Shown: piece after piece, positions 45,619 to 55,462 of the stretch
How the letters are laid out: every line of letters begins with the position of its first letter
Numbering within the stretch: position 1 is the stretch's first letter
From: JAGXRK01 sp963804005
GTDB lineage: Bacteria > Bacteroidota > Ignavibacteria > Ignavibacteriales > Ignavibacteriaceae
NCBI GenBank assembly: GCA_963804005.1
Contig: CAWDOP010000007.1
Coordinates: 19,498 to 83,497, forward strand
Reading direction: 5' to 3'
Length of the DNA: 64,000 nucleotides
Notes under the pieces: model-generated
Told to the model about the DNA's origin: nothing
Seen by the model: the letters and a program-made list of their open reading frames with translations, nothing else
Databases searched by the model: none
Program-made: the position numbers and the translations under genes

Positions 45619-47016
45619 TGTTGAATAAAGAAATAATTGCTTCAGCTTTTAATTGTGTTTCCTCAAATTCTTTTTTAGGATCGGAACCGGGAACAATACC
45701 GCATCCTGCATATACATACAATTTATTTTGATTTATTAAAGCGGATCTTATAGATACTATTAACTCACAATCCTCTTTAAGGTTCATCCATCCTAAGAAA
45801 CCGGAAAACAAACCTCTTTCAAAATCTTCAACTTCATCAATAACGTTGATTATTGGTTTTACCGGATAACCACCGACTGCAGGAGTGGGAAAAATATCAT
45901 CTAATAATGAAAAGATTTTCGAGTCCGCTTTTTATTTTACCTTTTAGTCCTGTATATAAATGTTGAATGTTTGATAATTTTTTTAATGAAGGTGATTCGT
46001 CAATCTCAACATTACTGCAATATTTATTAAGAATATATTTAAGATGATCTATCACAAAAATATGCTCATCAATATCCTTAGAACTCTCAACAAGAATGGA
46101 TTCAAAGTCCTTGTCTTCTTTGTCATTATTTCCTCTTTCTATAGACCCGGCAAGTGCTTCAGTATGAAGTTCATTGTTTTTTATAAAAAATAATTTTTCC
46201 GGCGATGCGCCAAAAAATATGGATTCTTTAATTTTATAAATGAAGTTATAACATTCAGGATAATTTTTATCCAATTTAAAAGCAAAATCTGCCATCTCAA
46301 AATTATCAATAAGATTAAATTCAGTTTTCCTGGACAATACAACCTTATCAAATTCTTTTTTATCTATTCTTTTAAGTACTTGATTAACCTTATTCTGCCA
46401 GTCAGAAAACACTTCACTCTTTGAAGATTTTATGCGTGATTTTATTGAATTACTCTGAAACGGGAGGCTTATTTTTTTAATATCTTTCATTTATTGAATT
46501 AAACTTTTTTATTAAAGAAATTTTATCATTAACTGAATCGGAATTGATATTGATTACAGAATAAGCCTGTTCTCCATATTTAATCAGGATCAACTCCGGA
46601 ATAAAAAATTTTACAGGTTCAAAATCTTTCCATTCTTCTGATTTTTTATCAGATGGAAATTTTGCTGCAAAGAAAAATAGTGGAGGATAATAACCAGATG
46701 TTTTATAATTATGATGCAGATTTTTTTTTATGACAGAAAAATTATTGTTGAACTGTTTCAGTCCATTTGTGTTTTTAAAAGACTGACTAAATAATTCGCC
46801 GGAAGTGAGAATATAGAAATTCTGTTCGGGAATTGAATAGTAAAATAGGGTATCCTGATTTTGCTCAAATAATTTTAGTGCAGAATAAAGGTTTATTTCA
46901 TCTTCCTTGGATACATAACTAATAATTGAAGGTCTACTAATCTTATTATAGTCTAATGAATCAACAAAGTCATTAAAATTTTTATTATCAATATTAATTT
47001 TATCGGCAGTGATCAT
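45602..47016 (-). pseudogene. menF: Isochorismate synthase, two frameshifts
   Basis: A chorismate-binding family enzyme of about 470 residues when joined. N-terminal piece MITADKINIDNKNFNDFVD ends near 46475; the second piece KKISLPFQSNSIKSRIKSS holds KVVLSRKTEFNLI, FFGASPEKLFFIKNNELHTEALAGSIERG; a third, from about 45930, has SLLDDIFPTPAVGGYP, FSGFLGW and YAGCGIVPGSDPKKEFEETQLKAEA. The breaks sit at runs of seven and five T on the plus strand. The enzyme converts chorismate to isochorismate, entry to menaquinone. ATG overlaps the rsgA stop (ATGA). Confidence 0.88.
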
Positions 47017-47975
47017 AGTTGAAAATTCAAATCCTCTTCAATTGAATCTAATATCCTTAAATAACTGTCATATCTTTCAATCGTAATTTTTCCTTCTTCA
47101 ACTGCTTTTATCACTGCACACTCAGGTTCGTGGTGATGTGTGCATGTATTAAACCTGCATTCATTTATATATTTGTTAAATTCTTTAAAGTAATAAGAAA
47201 GATTTTCTTTCCTTATACCATAAGGATCAATTTCCCTTACACCGGGAGTATCAATGATGTAAGTATCGTTACCTATGTAAAACATAGGGCTTGTAACAGT
47301 TGTATGGATTCCCTTTTGAGAGTATGTACTAATTTCGCCTACCTTTAATTTCAATTCGGGGAAAAGTTTATTTAATATAGAAGATTTTCCTACGCCAGAA
47401 TGTCCCCAAAATAAATTTTTCTTTCCCTTGATAAGTTCAGCAAGCTCATCAAATCCTTCACCGGTAATAACACTTGACAAGATGACATCATATCCAATAT
47501 TCGTGTAAAGCTCTTTCCAGAAGGAATAATTATCGTCTTCATTCAAATCTGCCTTATTGATTACAATGTGTGTGTTGAGGTGAGAACTTTCACAAGCAAC
47601 AAGAAAGCGGTCGATAGATTTATAATTAAATTCCGGTTCCTTAATACTTGCAACAACAAAAACATTATCAATATTTGCCGCAATTACTTGTTCGAGTCTT
47701 TCACCGCGATAACTTGACCCACGGATCTTAGGAGCTTTACGAGAAAGATAATTTTCACGCTTCAATATTTTTTTTATAACTCCGCTTCCGTCTTTATTCA
47801 GATCATATTCAACAAAATCTCCTACAACTGCAACGTCTGTCGCGTATAATTTATCTTTTTTAAGATTAAAATCCTTTTTGAATTTTCCCTTAAGTGAACA
47901 TCTGATAGTTGAATGACCTTCAAGCGAAAATACGTAATAATCCTTGCTTTCAGTTCTGTTAACTAAGCCTTGAAT
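47013..47975 (-). CDS. rsgA: Ribosome small subunit-dependent GTPase A
   Basis: About 320 residues. Circularly permuted GTPase: G4 NKADLNED, G1 GHSGVGKSSILNKLF (Walker A), G3 DTPGVREIDPYG, then the zinc site with CRFNTCTHHHEPECAV. The in-frame N-terminal OB domain (QGLVNRTESKDYYVFSLEGHS ...) reads on to 47975, where the only candidate start with suitable spacing is ATT, six bases after GGAG; the frame has no ATG, GTG or TTG until the TTG at 47765, after the OB domain. It helps late 30S ribosome assembly. Its stop overlaps menF, so it heads the men operon. Confidence 0.9.
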   Translation of the reverse strand: MQGLVNRTESKDYYVFSLEGHSTIRCSLKGKFKKDFNLKKDKLYATDVAVVGDFVEYDLNKDGSGVIKKILKRENYLSRKAPKIRGSSYRGERLEQVIAANIDNVFVVASIKEPEFNYKSIDRFLVACESSHLNTHIVINKADLNEDDNYSFWKELYTNIGYDVILSSVITGEGFDELAELIKGKKNLFWGHSGVGKSSILNKLFPELKLKVGEISTYSQKGIHTTVTSPMFYIGNDTYIIDTPGVREIDPYGIRKENLSYYFKEFNKYINECRFNTCTHHHEPECAVIKAVEEGKITIERYDSYLRILDSIEEDLNFQL

Positions 47976-47987
47976 GATAAACTCCGT

Positions 47988-48028
47988 TATAAAAATAAAA
48001 AAGCGTCATAACGAAAATATGACGCTTT
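47988..48028 (-). terminator. Intrinsic terminator of the FadL-like gene cluster
   Basis: Minus strand AAAGCGTCAT / ATGACGCTTT (48000-48028), nine-base loop, then T-rich sequence. It lies between the outer membrane protein gene (stop at 48057) and rsgA. Confidence 0.9.
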
Positions 48029-48056
48029 GATTGCTTAATCAAATTAAGTGAGATGA

Positions 48057-49475
48057 TTAAAATCGATACGTAGTAGTAAGCATAAAATTATTAACTTTTA
48101 TATCCTGGGAAGTCCGAGATAAATTCGATCCGTAATTATCTCCAAAATCTTTCCACCAGCCATGAGCAAAGCCTAAATCAATACCAATAGTTCCGTCAAT
48201 AATGTACCCAATACCGGCAGTGAGATATTTTCTATCGTAGTCTGAAGGATCGCCATCAAATGCAGATGGCTGAGTAAAATATCCGCCTCTTAAACGCAAA
48301 CTTGTCCGTGGTACGTTGTATTCCAGACCTAAGTTATAATTGAATACTGTAGTAAGTAAATCTTTAATATCTTTATTCATATCCGAAATGTCCGCAGAAG
48401 AAATTCCTTCAGCATTATCAAATTCCATTTGAGAATAATCAATCATTGTTGCTTCTGCACTAACAATTAAACCACGAAAGTTAAATGAAAATCCTGCACC
48501 AATTTCAAATGGAGTTATAATATCGTATTGAACTTTATCACTATAATCTTCTGAATTGAGATCGACAATCCAATTTGCAAACTCGCTGCTTCCATTAACA
48601 TTAAAATCTTCTTTTATTGTATAATATTTTGGAAATTGAATTGTTGCCCCAATGCGAGCAATATTTTCTACCTGATACAAAAATCCAATTTTTGCATTCC
48701 AACCGGATAAATCCCAATCAATTAATTGATTCAAATAAAAAGTTCTGAAGTCGATAGTTCTTGAATCTCCTGTTGCAGTTTCACCTTGATAAATATTTCT
48801 TGTATCATCTTCATAATAATCATAATCGGATTCGAATCCGCCGGAAATAATATTAAGGTTAGCTCCGACAAATAAATTTTTATGAACTTCAATTGCTCCT
48901 GAGAGAGTCCAGTTGTTGATTGAACCGCTGTTAAGAATGTTTCCACTTTGATTGAGCAAACCGTTTATTGGTGTGTTAAGTTCCTCATCAGTAAGGTAGA
49001 GATCATAAGGAATATATGTTCTATCATTTAGGAATTGAATTCTTGAATGATCCTCCGGATTGAAACCGTCAAATTTTACAGTGCTATTAAAGTCTTTTGT
49101 TTTGTGATAAGATAATCCAAAGACTAAACTTCCTCTCATTGTTGGGAAAGGGAAGGCAAAACTTATCCTGTCCAAATTTGTGCTGTTTGAATTATCATCA
49201 ATAGTATTGTTAAATAAAGTAACATCATTATTGAATGATGAAAATCCAAGACCGCCGGAGAATTCCATTTTTTTCATCAAACCGAAGCCGGCAGGATTAA
49301 AAAAAGCCGCCGATGCATCATCGCTTATCGCAATAAAACTATTACCCATTCCTAAGGCACGTGCATTTGAACCAAGGCCTGGAAAACCTAATCGTATTGC
49401 ATCATTATAATTTTGAGCGAATGATGATGTAACAACCAATAAAGTAATTATTAAAGAAAATTTTATAGTTTTCAT
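48057..49475 (-). CDS. FadL/PorV-like outer membrane beta-barrel protein
   Basis: A 472-residue outer membrane protein. Signal peptide MKTIKFSLIITLLVVTSSFA; then GFPGLGSNARALGMGNSFIAISDDASAAFFNPAGFGLM, the N-terminal pattern of OmpP1/FadL/PorV proteins. The rest is alternating beta-strands with aromatic girdle residues and the protein ends in YRF, as expected for barrels inserted by BamA. It could carry hydrophobic compounds or, as PorV, act in type IX export; no other type IX genes are here. It shares its stop-start junction with two lipoprotein genes upstream (start 49475 is the last base of the neighbour). Confidence 0.85.
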   Translation of the reverse strand: MKTIKFSLIITLLVVTSSFAQNYNDAIRLGFPGLGSNARALGMGNSFIAISDDASAAFFNPAGFGLMKKMEFSGGLGFSSFNNDVTLFNNTIDDNSNSTNLDRISFAFPFPTMRGSLVFGLSYHKTKDFNSTVKFDGFNPEDHSRIQFLNDRTYIPYDLYLTDEELNTPINGLLNQSGNILNSGSINNWTLSGAIEVHKNLFVGANLNIISGGFESDYDYYEDDTRNIYQGETATGDSRTIDFRTFYLNQLIDWDLSGWNAKIGFLYQVENIARIGATIQFPKYYTIKEDFNVNGSSEFANWIVDLNSEDYSDKVQYDIITPFEIGAGFSFNFRGLIVSAEATMIDYSQMEFDNAEGISSADISDMNKDIKDLLTTVFNYNLGLEYNVPRTSLRLRGGYFTQPSAFDGDPSDYDRKYLTAGIGYIIDGTIGIDLGFAHGWWKDFGDNYGSNLSRTSQDIKVNNFMLTTTYRF

Positions 49476-49990
49476 TATTTTCTCTCATTTCCTGAATTTC
49501 TACTTCCTGAATCGTTTCTAGTATCCGAGCTTCTGGTATTACTTGAACCAGATGAACTGCTGCTGGATGATTCCGTTCTGGAGACACTTCCGGAGTTTCC
49601 GGTATTACTGTTAGAACTTGTAGATGTATTATTAGAATCACCGGTACTTATTGTAGTCGGTGGTGTATTTAAGATTTCGGGGATTCTTCCGCCTGTATTT
49701 CTTCCACCGTCATTATTTCTAATCTCTTTTGTATCGCCGTCTCTTGAATCATCTCTATCCTTTGTTATTGAAACATTGCCTGAAGTTGGATTATATGGAT
49801 AGTCAACAAATATTGGAATGCTAATCCACCAGGGGATATCATAAAAATCAGTGGCATAACCATAATAACAAGATGATGAGTTGTAATCGTCAGTTATTTT
49901 TTTATCTGGTGTCCAGAGTATAGTATAACAACCTTCTAAACCGAAAAGAATAAAACTAATTACAAGTATTTTTAAAAATAATGTTTTCAT
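49475..49990 (-). CDS. Serine/asparagine-rich lipoprotein of unknown function
   Basis: A 171-residue protein with a lipoprotein signal (LVISFILFGLEGC, Cys21). A short segment YYGYATDFYDIPWWISIPIFVDYPY follows, then about 90 residues of low complexity rich in Ser, Asn, Gly and Arg with no predicted fold. I do not recognise it. It is one base from the FadL-like gene and eight bases from another lipoprotein gene, so the three genes are an operon. The disordered tail suggests a surface-exposed spacer. Confidence 0.75.
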   Translation of the reverse strand: MKTLFLKILVISFILFGLEGCYTILWTPDKKITDDYNSSSCYYGYATDFYDIPWWISIPIFVDYPYNPTSGNVSITKDRDDSRDGDTKEIRNNDGGRNTGGRIPEILNTPPTTISTGDSNNTSTSSNSNTGNSGSVSRTESSSSSSSGSSNTRSSDTRNDSGSRNSGNERK

Positions 49991-49997
49991 TATTTAC

Positions 49998-51164
49998 CTA
50001 CCTTGTCCTGGAGTCTCTGTCACGAGATCCACTGCTGCCACTTCCACCACTGTTTCTTGATGGCGGGGGAGAAGAGCGTGGCGGACTGCTTGGTCTATTG
50101 CTCCTTGGAGGGCTTACAGTTCTGTTAGGCTGATTATTTCCTCTTGGTTGAGTATTAACATTCGGTTTTCGATTAGAATCCGTATTTGGTCTTCTTTCAA
50201 TTCTCGGCGGATTATTATTCTCTTTCCTTGTATTTACATCACTGTTTCTCTTAGTATTATCATTTCTTCTGATTACAGGATTCTTGTTCTCTTTGCTTTC
50301 TCTTCGTCCTTTAACATTTTCTTCACGCTGCTGATCTCTGGGATCTTTTCTAACTTTTCGATCTGTAGTAACTCTTCTTTGTTCGTTTCTATCAGTCTTA
50401 ACATTTTTCCTTTCCTGATTTTTTCTGCTATCGAGAGTTTTGGTTCTTTCACCCGTTACTGTATTTTTTCTGGTGTCAAGAATATTTCTATCTCGTAAAA
50501 CATCTGTTCTTTTTTCGGTTACATTACGATCAATATTTGCTAAAGAAGTTCTTTCTCTTTGTTTAAGCTCACTGCGTAAAAGATCAGATTCAGAACGGTC
50601 TTTAGTAACCAGAAGATCTCTATCTCTAAGACTACTATTTCTTAAACCTGAACTATTTCTGACAGTGTAAATATCATCAGTTCTGTATTTATAGGTGGTA
50701 TAATTCCAGGAACCATAGTACGGATAGTACCAACCGGAATAATACACCGGATAGTAATAAAAAGGGTAAAAAAGAATAGGTCTGTAATACCAGACAGGGT
50801 AGTAGCAGTAATAGTCCCAATAGAAAGGATCATAATAATACCAACTGTATCCGTAGTTCAATCCTATTGTAACAGAAGGATAATAGTTCCAGTAATATTT
50901 GCGGTACGTTGGATAATCGTAATTATAATTGTCACTATCATTATCATATTCATCATTGTCAGTGTACGATTCAGTATCTTCATAATCGTCGTAATACTCA
51001 CTGCTTTCTTCGTAATATTCTGAAGTATCATTTTCTACATAATCTTCATAATATGGTTCATCGCTATAGCCGCTCCATTCATTAGTAACGACTTTTGTAT
51101 AGCATCCTGTCAAAAGAAACAAAGCAGGAAAAATTATCATCGAGAGGGTTAATATTTTTTTCAT
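49998..51164 (-). CDS. Tyrosine-rich lipoprotein with a basic disordered tail
   Basis: About 388 residues from the ATG at 51164 (MKKILTLSMIIFPALFLLTGC), preceded by AAGGA at suitable distance; an ATG nine bases earlier is also possible. After the lipobox Cys come an acidic Tyr/Asp/Glu/Asn stretch (about 30-95), a segment of short Tyr/Pro/Trp repeats (YYWNYYPSV, YYYPVYYSGWYYPYYG; about 95-165), and a long Arg/Asn/Pro/Ser-rich region to the end. No known domain. Charge and aromatic patterning suggest a disordered surface protein. Operon with the neighbouring lipoprotein and the FadL-like barrel. Confidence 0.78.
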   Translation of the reverse strand: MKKILTLSMIIFPALFLLTGCYTKVVTNEWSGYSDEPYYEDYVENDTSEYYEESSEYYDDYEDTESYTDNDEYDNDSDNYNYDYPTYRKYYWNYYPSVTIGLNYGYSWYYYDPFYWDYYCYYPVWYYRPILFYPFYYYPVYYSGWYYPYYGSWNYTTYKYRTDDIYTVRNSSGLRNSSLRDRDLLVTKDRSESDLLRSELKQRERTSLANIDRNVTEKRTDVLRDRNILDTRKNTVTGERTKTLDSRKNQERKNVKTDRNEQRRVTTDRKVRKDPRDQQREENVKGRRESKENKNPVIRRNDNTKRNSDVNTRKENNNPPRIERRPNTDSNRKPNVNTQPRGNNQPNRTVSPPRSNRPSSPPRSSPPPSRNSGGSGSSGSRDRDSRTR

Positions 51165-51321
51165 CTCATCCATCCTTTTTTTAACTGCTTAAAAATGGTC
51201 AAAAATCAAGCCTAATTAAAGTCTGAAAAACATATCGGAAAGTGGAAGAATAGAGATAAAAACCCTTTTTTTTGTATAATAATTTAAACTTTAGTGTCCA
51301 CTTAAATGCACAAAAGAAAAA

Positions 51322-52095
51322 TTAAAATATACTTTGAATGAACTCCATTGTTAATCCTCTATCAGCAGCAGATGGATTCCATTGTTTATTCGTTAAAATA
51401 TCTCTTAATTCCAATCCAATGGTAAACCCATTTCCCACACCCCATTTTACAGCAACATTTAAATAACCTGTTCCTTTACCAAAAAGATCGGATGAATTAT
51501 CGTTAAACCCAAGGTCATATTCTCCAAGAACGGAAAAATTTGGACCTAATGTTTTTTCAACACCAACTATAAGATTTATAAAACCATCACCATCTTTGTT
51601 TTCAATAGAATAATTAATTACTCCATGAAAACTTAAGTAACCCAGCAACTCAAAATTCTTGCTTGATGCGGCAAAAAATCCGGGTGACTTAATCGCATAT
51701 CTTCCAAACTCATCGAAGTATTCACCTTTACCTTGTGAATCAAATCCAAGAGCAATTGCAGGAATTAAAGTTGTTTCATTAATTAACCTTACCCGAAAGT
51801 TGACACCTGGCCACTTATACCATTCAGGAGATCCAATTCCAATAATATTTGTTCCACCATAAGAAATTCCAAAACTTACATTATCGAACACGCCAACTTC
51901 TATTTTTGCCACTAATACTCCTAAAGGCAGAATATCTGTCGTTATACCTACATTTCCTTTGTCAAGAATTCCTGCAGTTGGCATATCAATTAAATATCTG
52001 TATTCATATTTTGCAGATGTACCAGCAGACCCTTGAGCAAAAATTGGGCTGACCTGTAATATGAAAGCTGCGGTAATTATTAATAAAGTTCGCAT
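51322..52095 (-). CDS. Putative outer membrane protein
   Basis: A 257-residue exported protein with signal peptide MRTLLIITAAFILQVSPIFA. The mature part reads as alternating amphipathic strands (VLVAKIEVGVFDNVSFGISYGG ... LGFDSQGKGEYFDEFGRY ... NFSVLGEYDLGFNDNSSDL ... GYLNVAVKWGVGNGFTIGLELRDIL), ending with EFIQSIF, compatible with a beta-barrel. No specific function. Separate from the lipoprotein operon by about 150 bases. Confidence 0.75.
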   Translation of the reverse strand: MRTLLIITAAFILQVSPIFAQGSAGTSAKYEYRYLIDMPTAGILDKGNVGITTDILPLGVLVAKIEVGVFDNVSFGISYGGTNIIGIGSPEWYKWPGVNFRVRLINETTLIPAIALGFDSQGKGEYFDEFGRYAIKSPGFFAASSKNFELLGYLSFHGVINYSIENKDGDGFINLIVGVEKTLGPNFSVLGEYDLGFNDNSSDLFGKGTGYLNVAVKWGVGNGFTIGLELRDILTNKQWNPSAADRGLTMEFIQSIF

Positions 52096-52169
52096 AATTC
52101 CTCGGAGTTTTATTTTTTCGTATTCAAAATATAAAATATTTTAATTTATTCCACTATAATAATTTAGCC

Positions 52170-52556
52170 TTATCCAGTTAAAGTTAAGATTTCAAACCTT
52201 ATCAGGTTAGGGAATAGTGAGAATTGAGATTTAATAGAAATTTCTACCTTGCCAGAAGTGCCTTTAGAACGAAGAATGATAAATCCACTTTTTTGATCCT
52301 GTTCAACTATTTCAATTAAACTTTCGCCTTCCAAAAAAATAAATTCTGCAGTTGAATATCTGAAAGGAATTTTCCATCCAAAAGCGTTAACCGGAATAAC
52401 TTCAATTTTTATTTTTGAAGAGCGATCGGCAAATAAATTCTCAGGATGTTTTTTAATGACGTCTCCATAAACATTAAAAATGTACATCGAAAAGAAGATC
52501 AGAATAATTATTGAAACTGAAATCAGAATGATTAAAATATTTTTTCTCCTATTCAT
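52170..52556 (-). CDS. Small membrane-anchored protein of unknown function
   Basis: A 128-residue protein with a single N-terminal membrane helix (ILIILISVSIIILIFFSMYIF) and a beta-rich outside domain with IKIEVIPVNAFGWKIPFRYSTAEFIFLEGESLIEIV. No family recognised. It follows the ATP-grasp gene by 12 bases on the same strand, so the two are probably cotranscribed. Confidence 0.7.
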   Translation of the reverse strand: MNRRKNILIILISVSIIILIFFSMYIFNVYGDVIKKHPENLFADRSSKIKIEVIPVNAFGWKIPFRYSTAEFIFLEGESLIEIVEQDQKSGFIILRSKGTSGKVEISIKSQFSLFPNLIRFEILTLTG

Positions 52557-52568
52557 AAGATGAATGAT

Positions 52569-53483
52569 TTATTTTCTGTTTTTTAAGTCTCTGAACATCA
52601 AGCTTAAAAGATGGATTATCTGATTAACAATTTGGTCAGGAACACCATCCTTATGAACAGATTTTAATCTCATATCGCATTGATCATTAACATAATCAAT
52701 TACAACAAAATTTTTCTCCGGTGTTAAAACAATTTCGGTAGAAAAAAAATCTAAGTGAGTAAGTTGTACAATTGTTTTTGTAATTTGATTCAGTTTTCTT
52801 AATCCGAATTTTTTAATTTGTTCAGCGGTAAGAATTTCATAAATATGAGTTTGATCATTCCACCACACACAAATTGGCTTGCCGAAAGCCCAAAAGCAAC
52901 GAAACCAGGCACGTTTACCTTCAAGATCACCAGGAATTATTTTTTGTTGTATGAGATATTTATCCGATTTATTAGTTCGTCTTTCCAAAAGAACTTCTTT
53001 TAGTGTTTCAGCGCCGGTAACAACACCTATTCCGCCGCCCGTTGTGATGCATGGTTTAATAATAAATGGTCTTCCTAAAATTGCAAGATCATCAACAGAT
53101 ATGATTAATTCCTCCTTTTCTTTAAGTGGTGGAATTATTATTGAGTAAGGAACATTTATTCCTGCAGAAATGAATTCAAGATGCATTGTTGCTTTATCGA
53201 TAGCGTGATCGACGTTTTTATAAGGATTAAATATTCTGCAATTTCTTTTAGTTAAAATTTTTGCAAGTTCGGTAAAAGCATCATCAACATCAGATGCTCT
53301 GTCAAGATAAGATCTGAACCAAAGTTTTTTATGTTTTACAAGCTCTGTTATTTCAAGAATATTATTTTCAGTAATTACATACGTCGAAAGTCCGTTAGAT
53401 TGAAGTGTTTTTTCAATAAGATCAACAAAATCTTTATCGAATTCCCAAACAAATGATATAGCTAAATCAAATGTGTTAATCAT
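52569..53483 (-). CDS. ATP-grasp domain protein
   Basis: A 304-residue protein. Residues about 100-280 have ATP-grasp features: KATMHLEFISAGINVPYSIIIPPL, RPFIIKPCITTGGGIGVVTGAETLKEVLL (the P-loop-like glycine-rich strand), YLIQQKIIPGDLEGKRAWFRCFWAFG and the metal-binding FFSTEIVLTPEKNFVVIDYVNDQCDM. Members such as RimK add amino acids or make amide or ester bonds using ATP. No acceptor is apparent from the neighbours. The start ATG is at 53483. Confidence 0.75.
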   Translation of the reverse strand: MINTFDLAISFVWEFDKDFVDLIEKTLQSNGLSTYVITENNILEITELVKHKKLWFRSYLDRASDVDDAFTELAKILTKRNCRIFNPYKNVDHAIDKATMHLEFISAGINVPYSIIIPPLKEKEELIISVDDLAILGRPFIIKPCITTGGGIGVVTGAETLKEVLLERRTNKSDKYLIQQKIIPGDLEGKRAWFRCFWAFGKPICVWWNDQTHIYEILTAEQIKKFGLRKLNQITKTIVQLTHLDFFSTEIVLTPEKNFVVIDYVNDQCDMRLKSVHKDGVPDQIVNQIIHLLSLMFRDLKNRK

Positions 53484-53637
53484 GTAAAATTTTGACTTTT
53501 ATTATAAAACTTTATAATTCCTTTATCTTTGTAAGTAAAGGCTGTTAATCAATACCGTAAATATAAAGAAAGAAACCGGCTCCTATAATTTATAAAATAC
53601 CTTGTTATTCCTCAGCGCTAATAATATATTTTCTTTA

Positions 53638-55462
53638 ATGAAAAGACTAATTATTACAAACCTGTTAATGGTATCTGTTCTGCTTCCAATAATTATAGGT
53701 TGCGGCGGAAGTGATACGGTTATCCAACCAAAAAATACATCTGTTGCTTTATCAATCTCTGAAAATCAAAGAAAGAAAAAAGCTTTAGACCATTTTGTAA
53801 ACGGAACAGTTTTCGAAGCTCAAAACAACTACAATGCTGCTGTAAGCGAATTTGAGAAAGCCTTGCAATATGATACGACTGCAGGAATTTACTATTCACT
53901 TTCAAAAAATTACTTCTTAACAAACAAACTTATTCAATCGCTGAATAGTATTAAGAAGGCAGTTGAACTTGATTCAACTAAAATTGAATATTATGATTTA
54001 ATGGTTGATGTATATTCTGCTGCAAGGAATACAGACTCTGCTCTTACTGTACTTGAAAAAGCTATGGTTCTTGAACCGAATAATGTAAACCTGTATTACA
54101 AACTTGCCAGATTGTATGAAATATCAAAACCATTGGAAGCAATTTCCGTTTATGAAAAATTAATTAAGTTAGTTGGTCCTGATTGGAACTTGCTTGTTCG
54201 CATAGCTGAGTTATATGAAAAAACAGGAGATACAGATCTTGCCTTGGATGCAATAAAGCGTTTACTTGAAATTGATCCTTCGAATAACCAAATAAAAATT
54301 TTGTTGATTGACTTAAATCAACGAGCCGGTAAATATGATGAAGCAATTAGAATTACTAATGATCTTCTGGAAATAACTCCTCAACGATATTTTAGTAAGA
54401 GAAAAAAAGGCTCTTGCTCTTATTGCAACAGAAGATTGGGAAGCAGCTTCAAAAGAATTTAACTTTATAATTGAAAATGATAGTGTTAATCTTGATGCCA
54501 AAATAAATATAGCGGCATCTTATTACGAGAAATCAATGTCCGATTCGTCACTTCTTCCAATAGCAAAAAATCTTTTTGAAAAAATTGATAAAGACACGCT
54601 TAACTGGCAGGCGAAAATGTATCTCGGTGCAATTGCATTTAGTGAAGGTAAGGATTCTTTAGCTATAGAAAATTTTAAGTTCGTTACAGAAAATGCTAAC
54701 TGGAATGTTCAAGCGTGGATAAGACTTGGCGGACTTTTATACGATAACAGGAAATATGATGAAGCATCAAAAATAATGTATGAAGCTGTGGAATCTTTTC
54801 CTCAGGATTTTGCAGTGAACTTTATACTTGGACTTTCTTTAACACAGCTAAATAGTCAGGAACAAGGAGAGGTTTATCTTAAAAAAGCAGTTGATCTTAA
54901 TCCTTCTGATTTAAATGCACTATCTGCTTATAGTTATACACTCAGCCAGTTAAAGAAAAATGAAGAAGCAATTACTTATTTAAAACGAGCATTACAAATA
55001 GATCCAAATGATGTAAATCTTATCGGGACACTCGGACTTATTTATAATTCAATTCAAATGTATGCTGAGAGTGATAGTACATATGAAAGAGGATTGGAAC
55101 TTGATCCACAGAATGCATTAATAAATAATAATTACTCTTATGCTCTTGCTGTAAGAGGTGAACAGCTTGAGCGGGCATTAGAGATGGTTAAGATTTCAAT
55201 AGCTGCAGATTCATTAAATTCATCGTACCTCGATACTATCGGCTGGGTTTATTTTAAAATTGAAGAATACGGTCTTGCAAAAAAATATCTTGAAAAAGCA
55301 ATTGAAGTCGGAGGTGAAAGTGTTGTTATGTTAGACCATCTTGGTGATATAGAGTTTAAATTAGGTAATATTGCACGGGCAAAAGAATTGTGGAAAAAAG
55401 CGGTTGAACTTGAGCCATCGAGAACAGAAATTCAGATAAAAATAGAAAAGGGAGAACTTTGA
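53638..55462 (+). pseudogene. Tetratricopeptide repeat lipoprotein, one frameshift
   Basis: About 607 residues when joined. Lipoprotein signal MKRLIITNLLMVSVLLPIIIGC from ATG 53638, then at least a dozen TPR units (for example AVSEFEKALQYDTTAGIYYSL, ALTVLEKAMVLEPNNVNLYYKL, AITYLKRALQIDPNDVNLIG). The frame breaks near 54383 after LLEITP; the other frame continues NDILVREKKALALIATEDW. Removing one base in CTCCTCAACG restores it. Outer-membrane TPR lipoproteins act as scaffolds for envelope assembly. Its stop overlaps the start of the next lipoprotein gene. Confidence 0.85.

Noticed and set aside
46470..46500. menF as two separate overlapping genes
   Set aside because: The two pieces join to one ordinary isochorismate synthase and the junction is a run of seven identical bases, so a base error is simpler.
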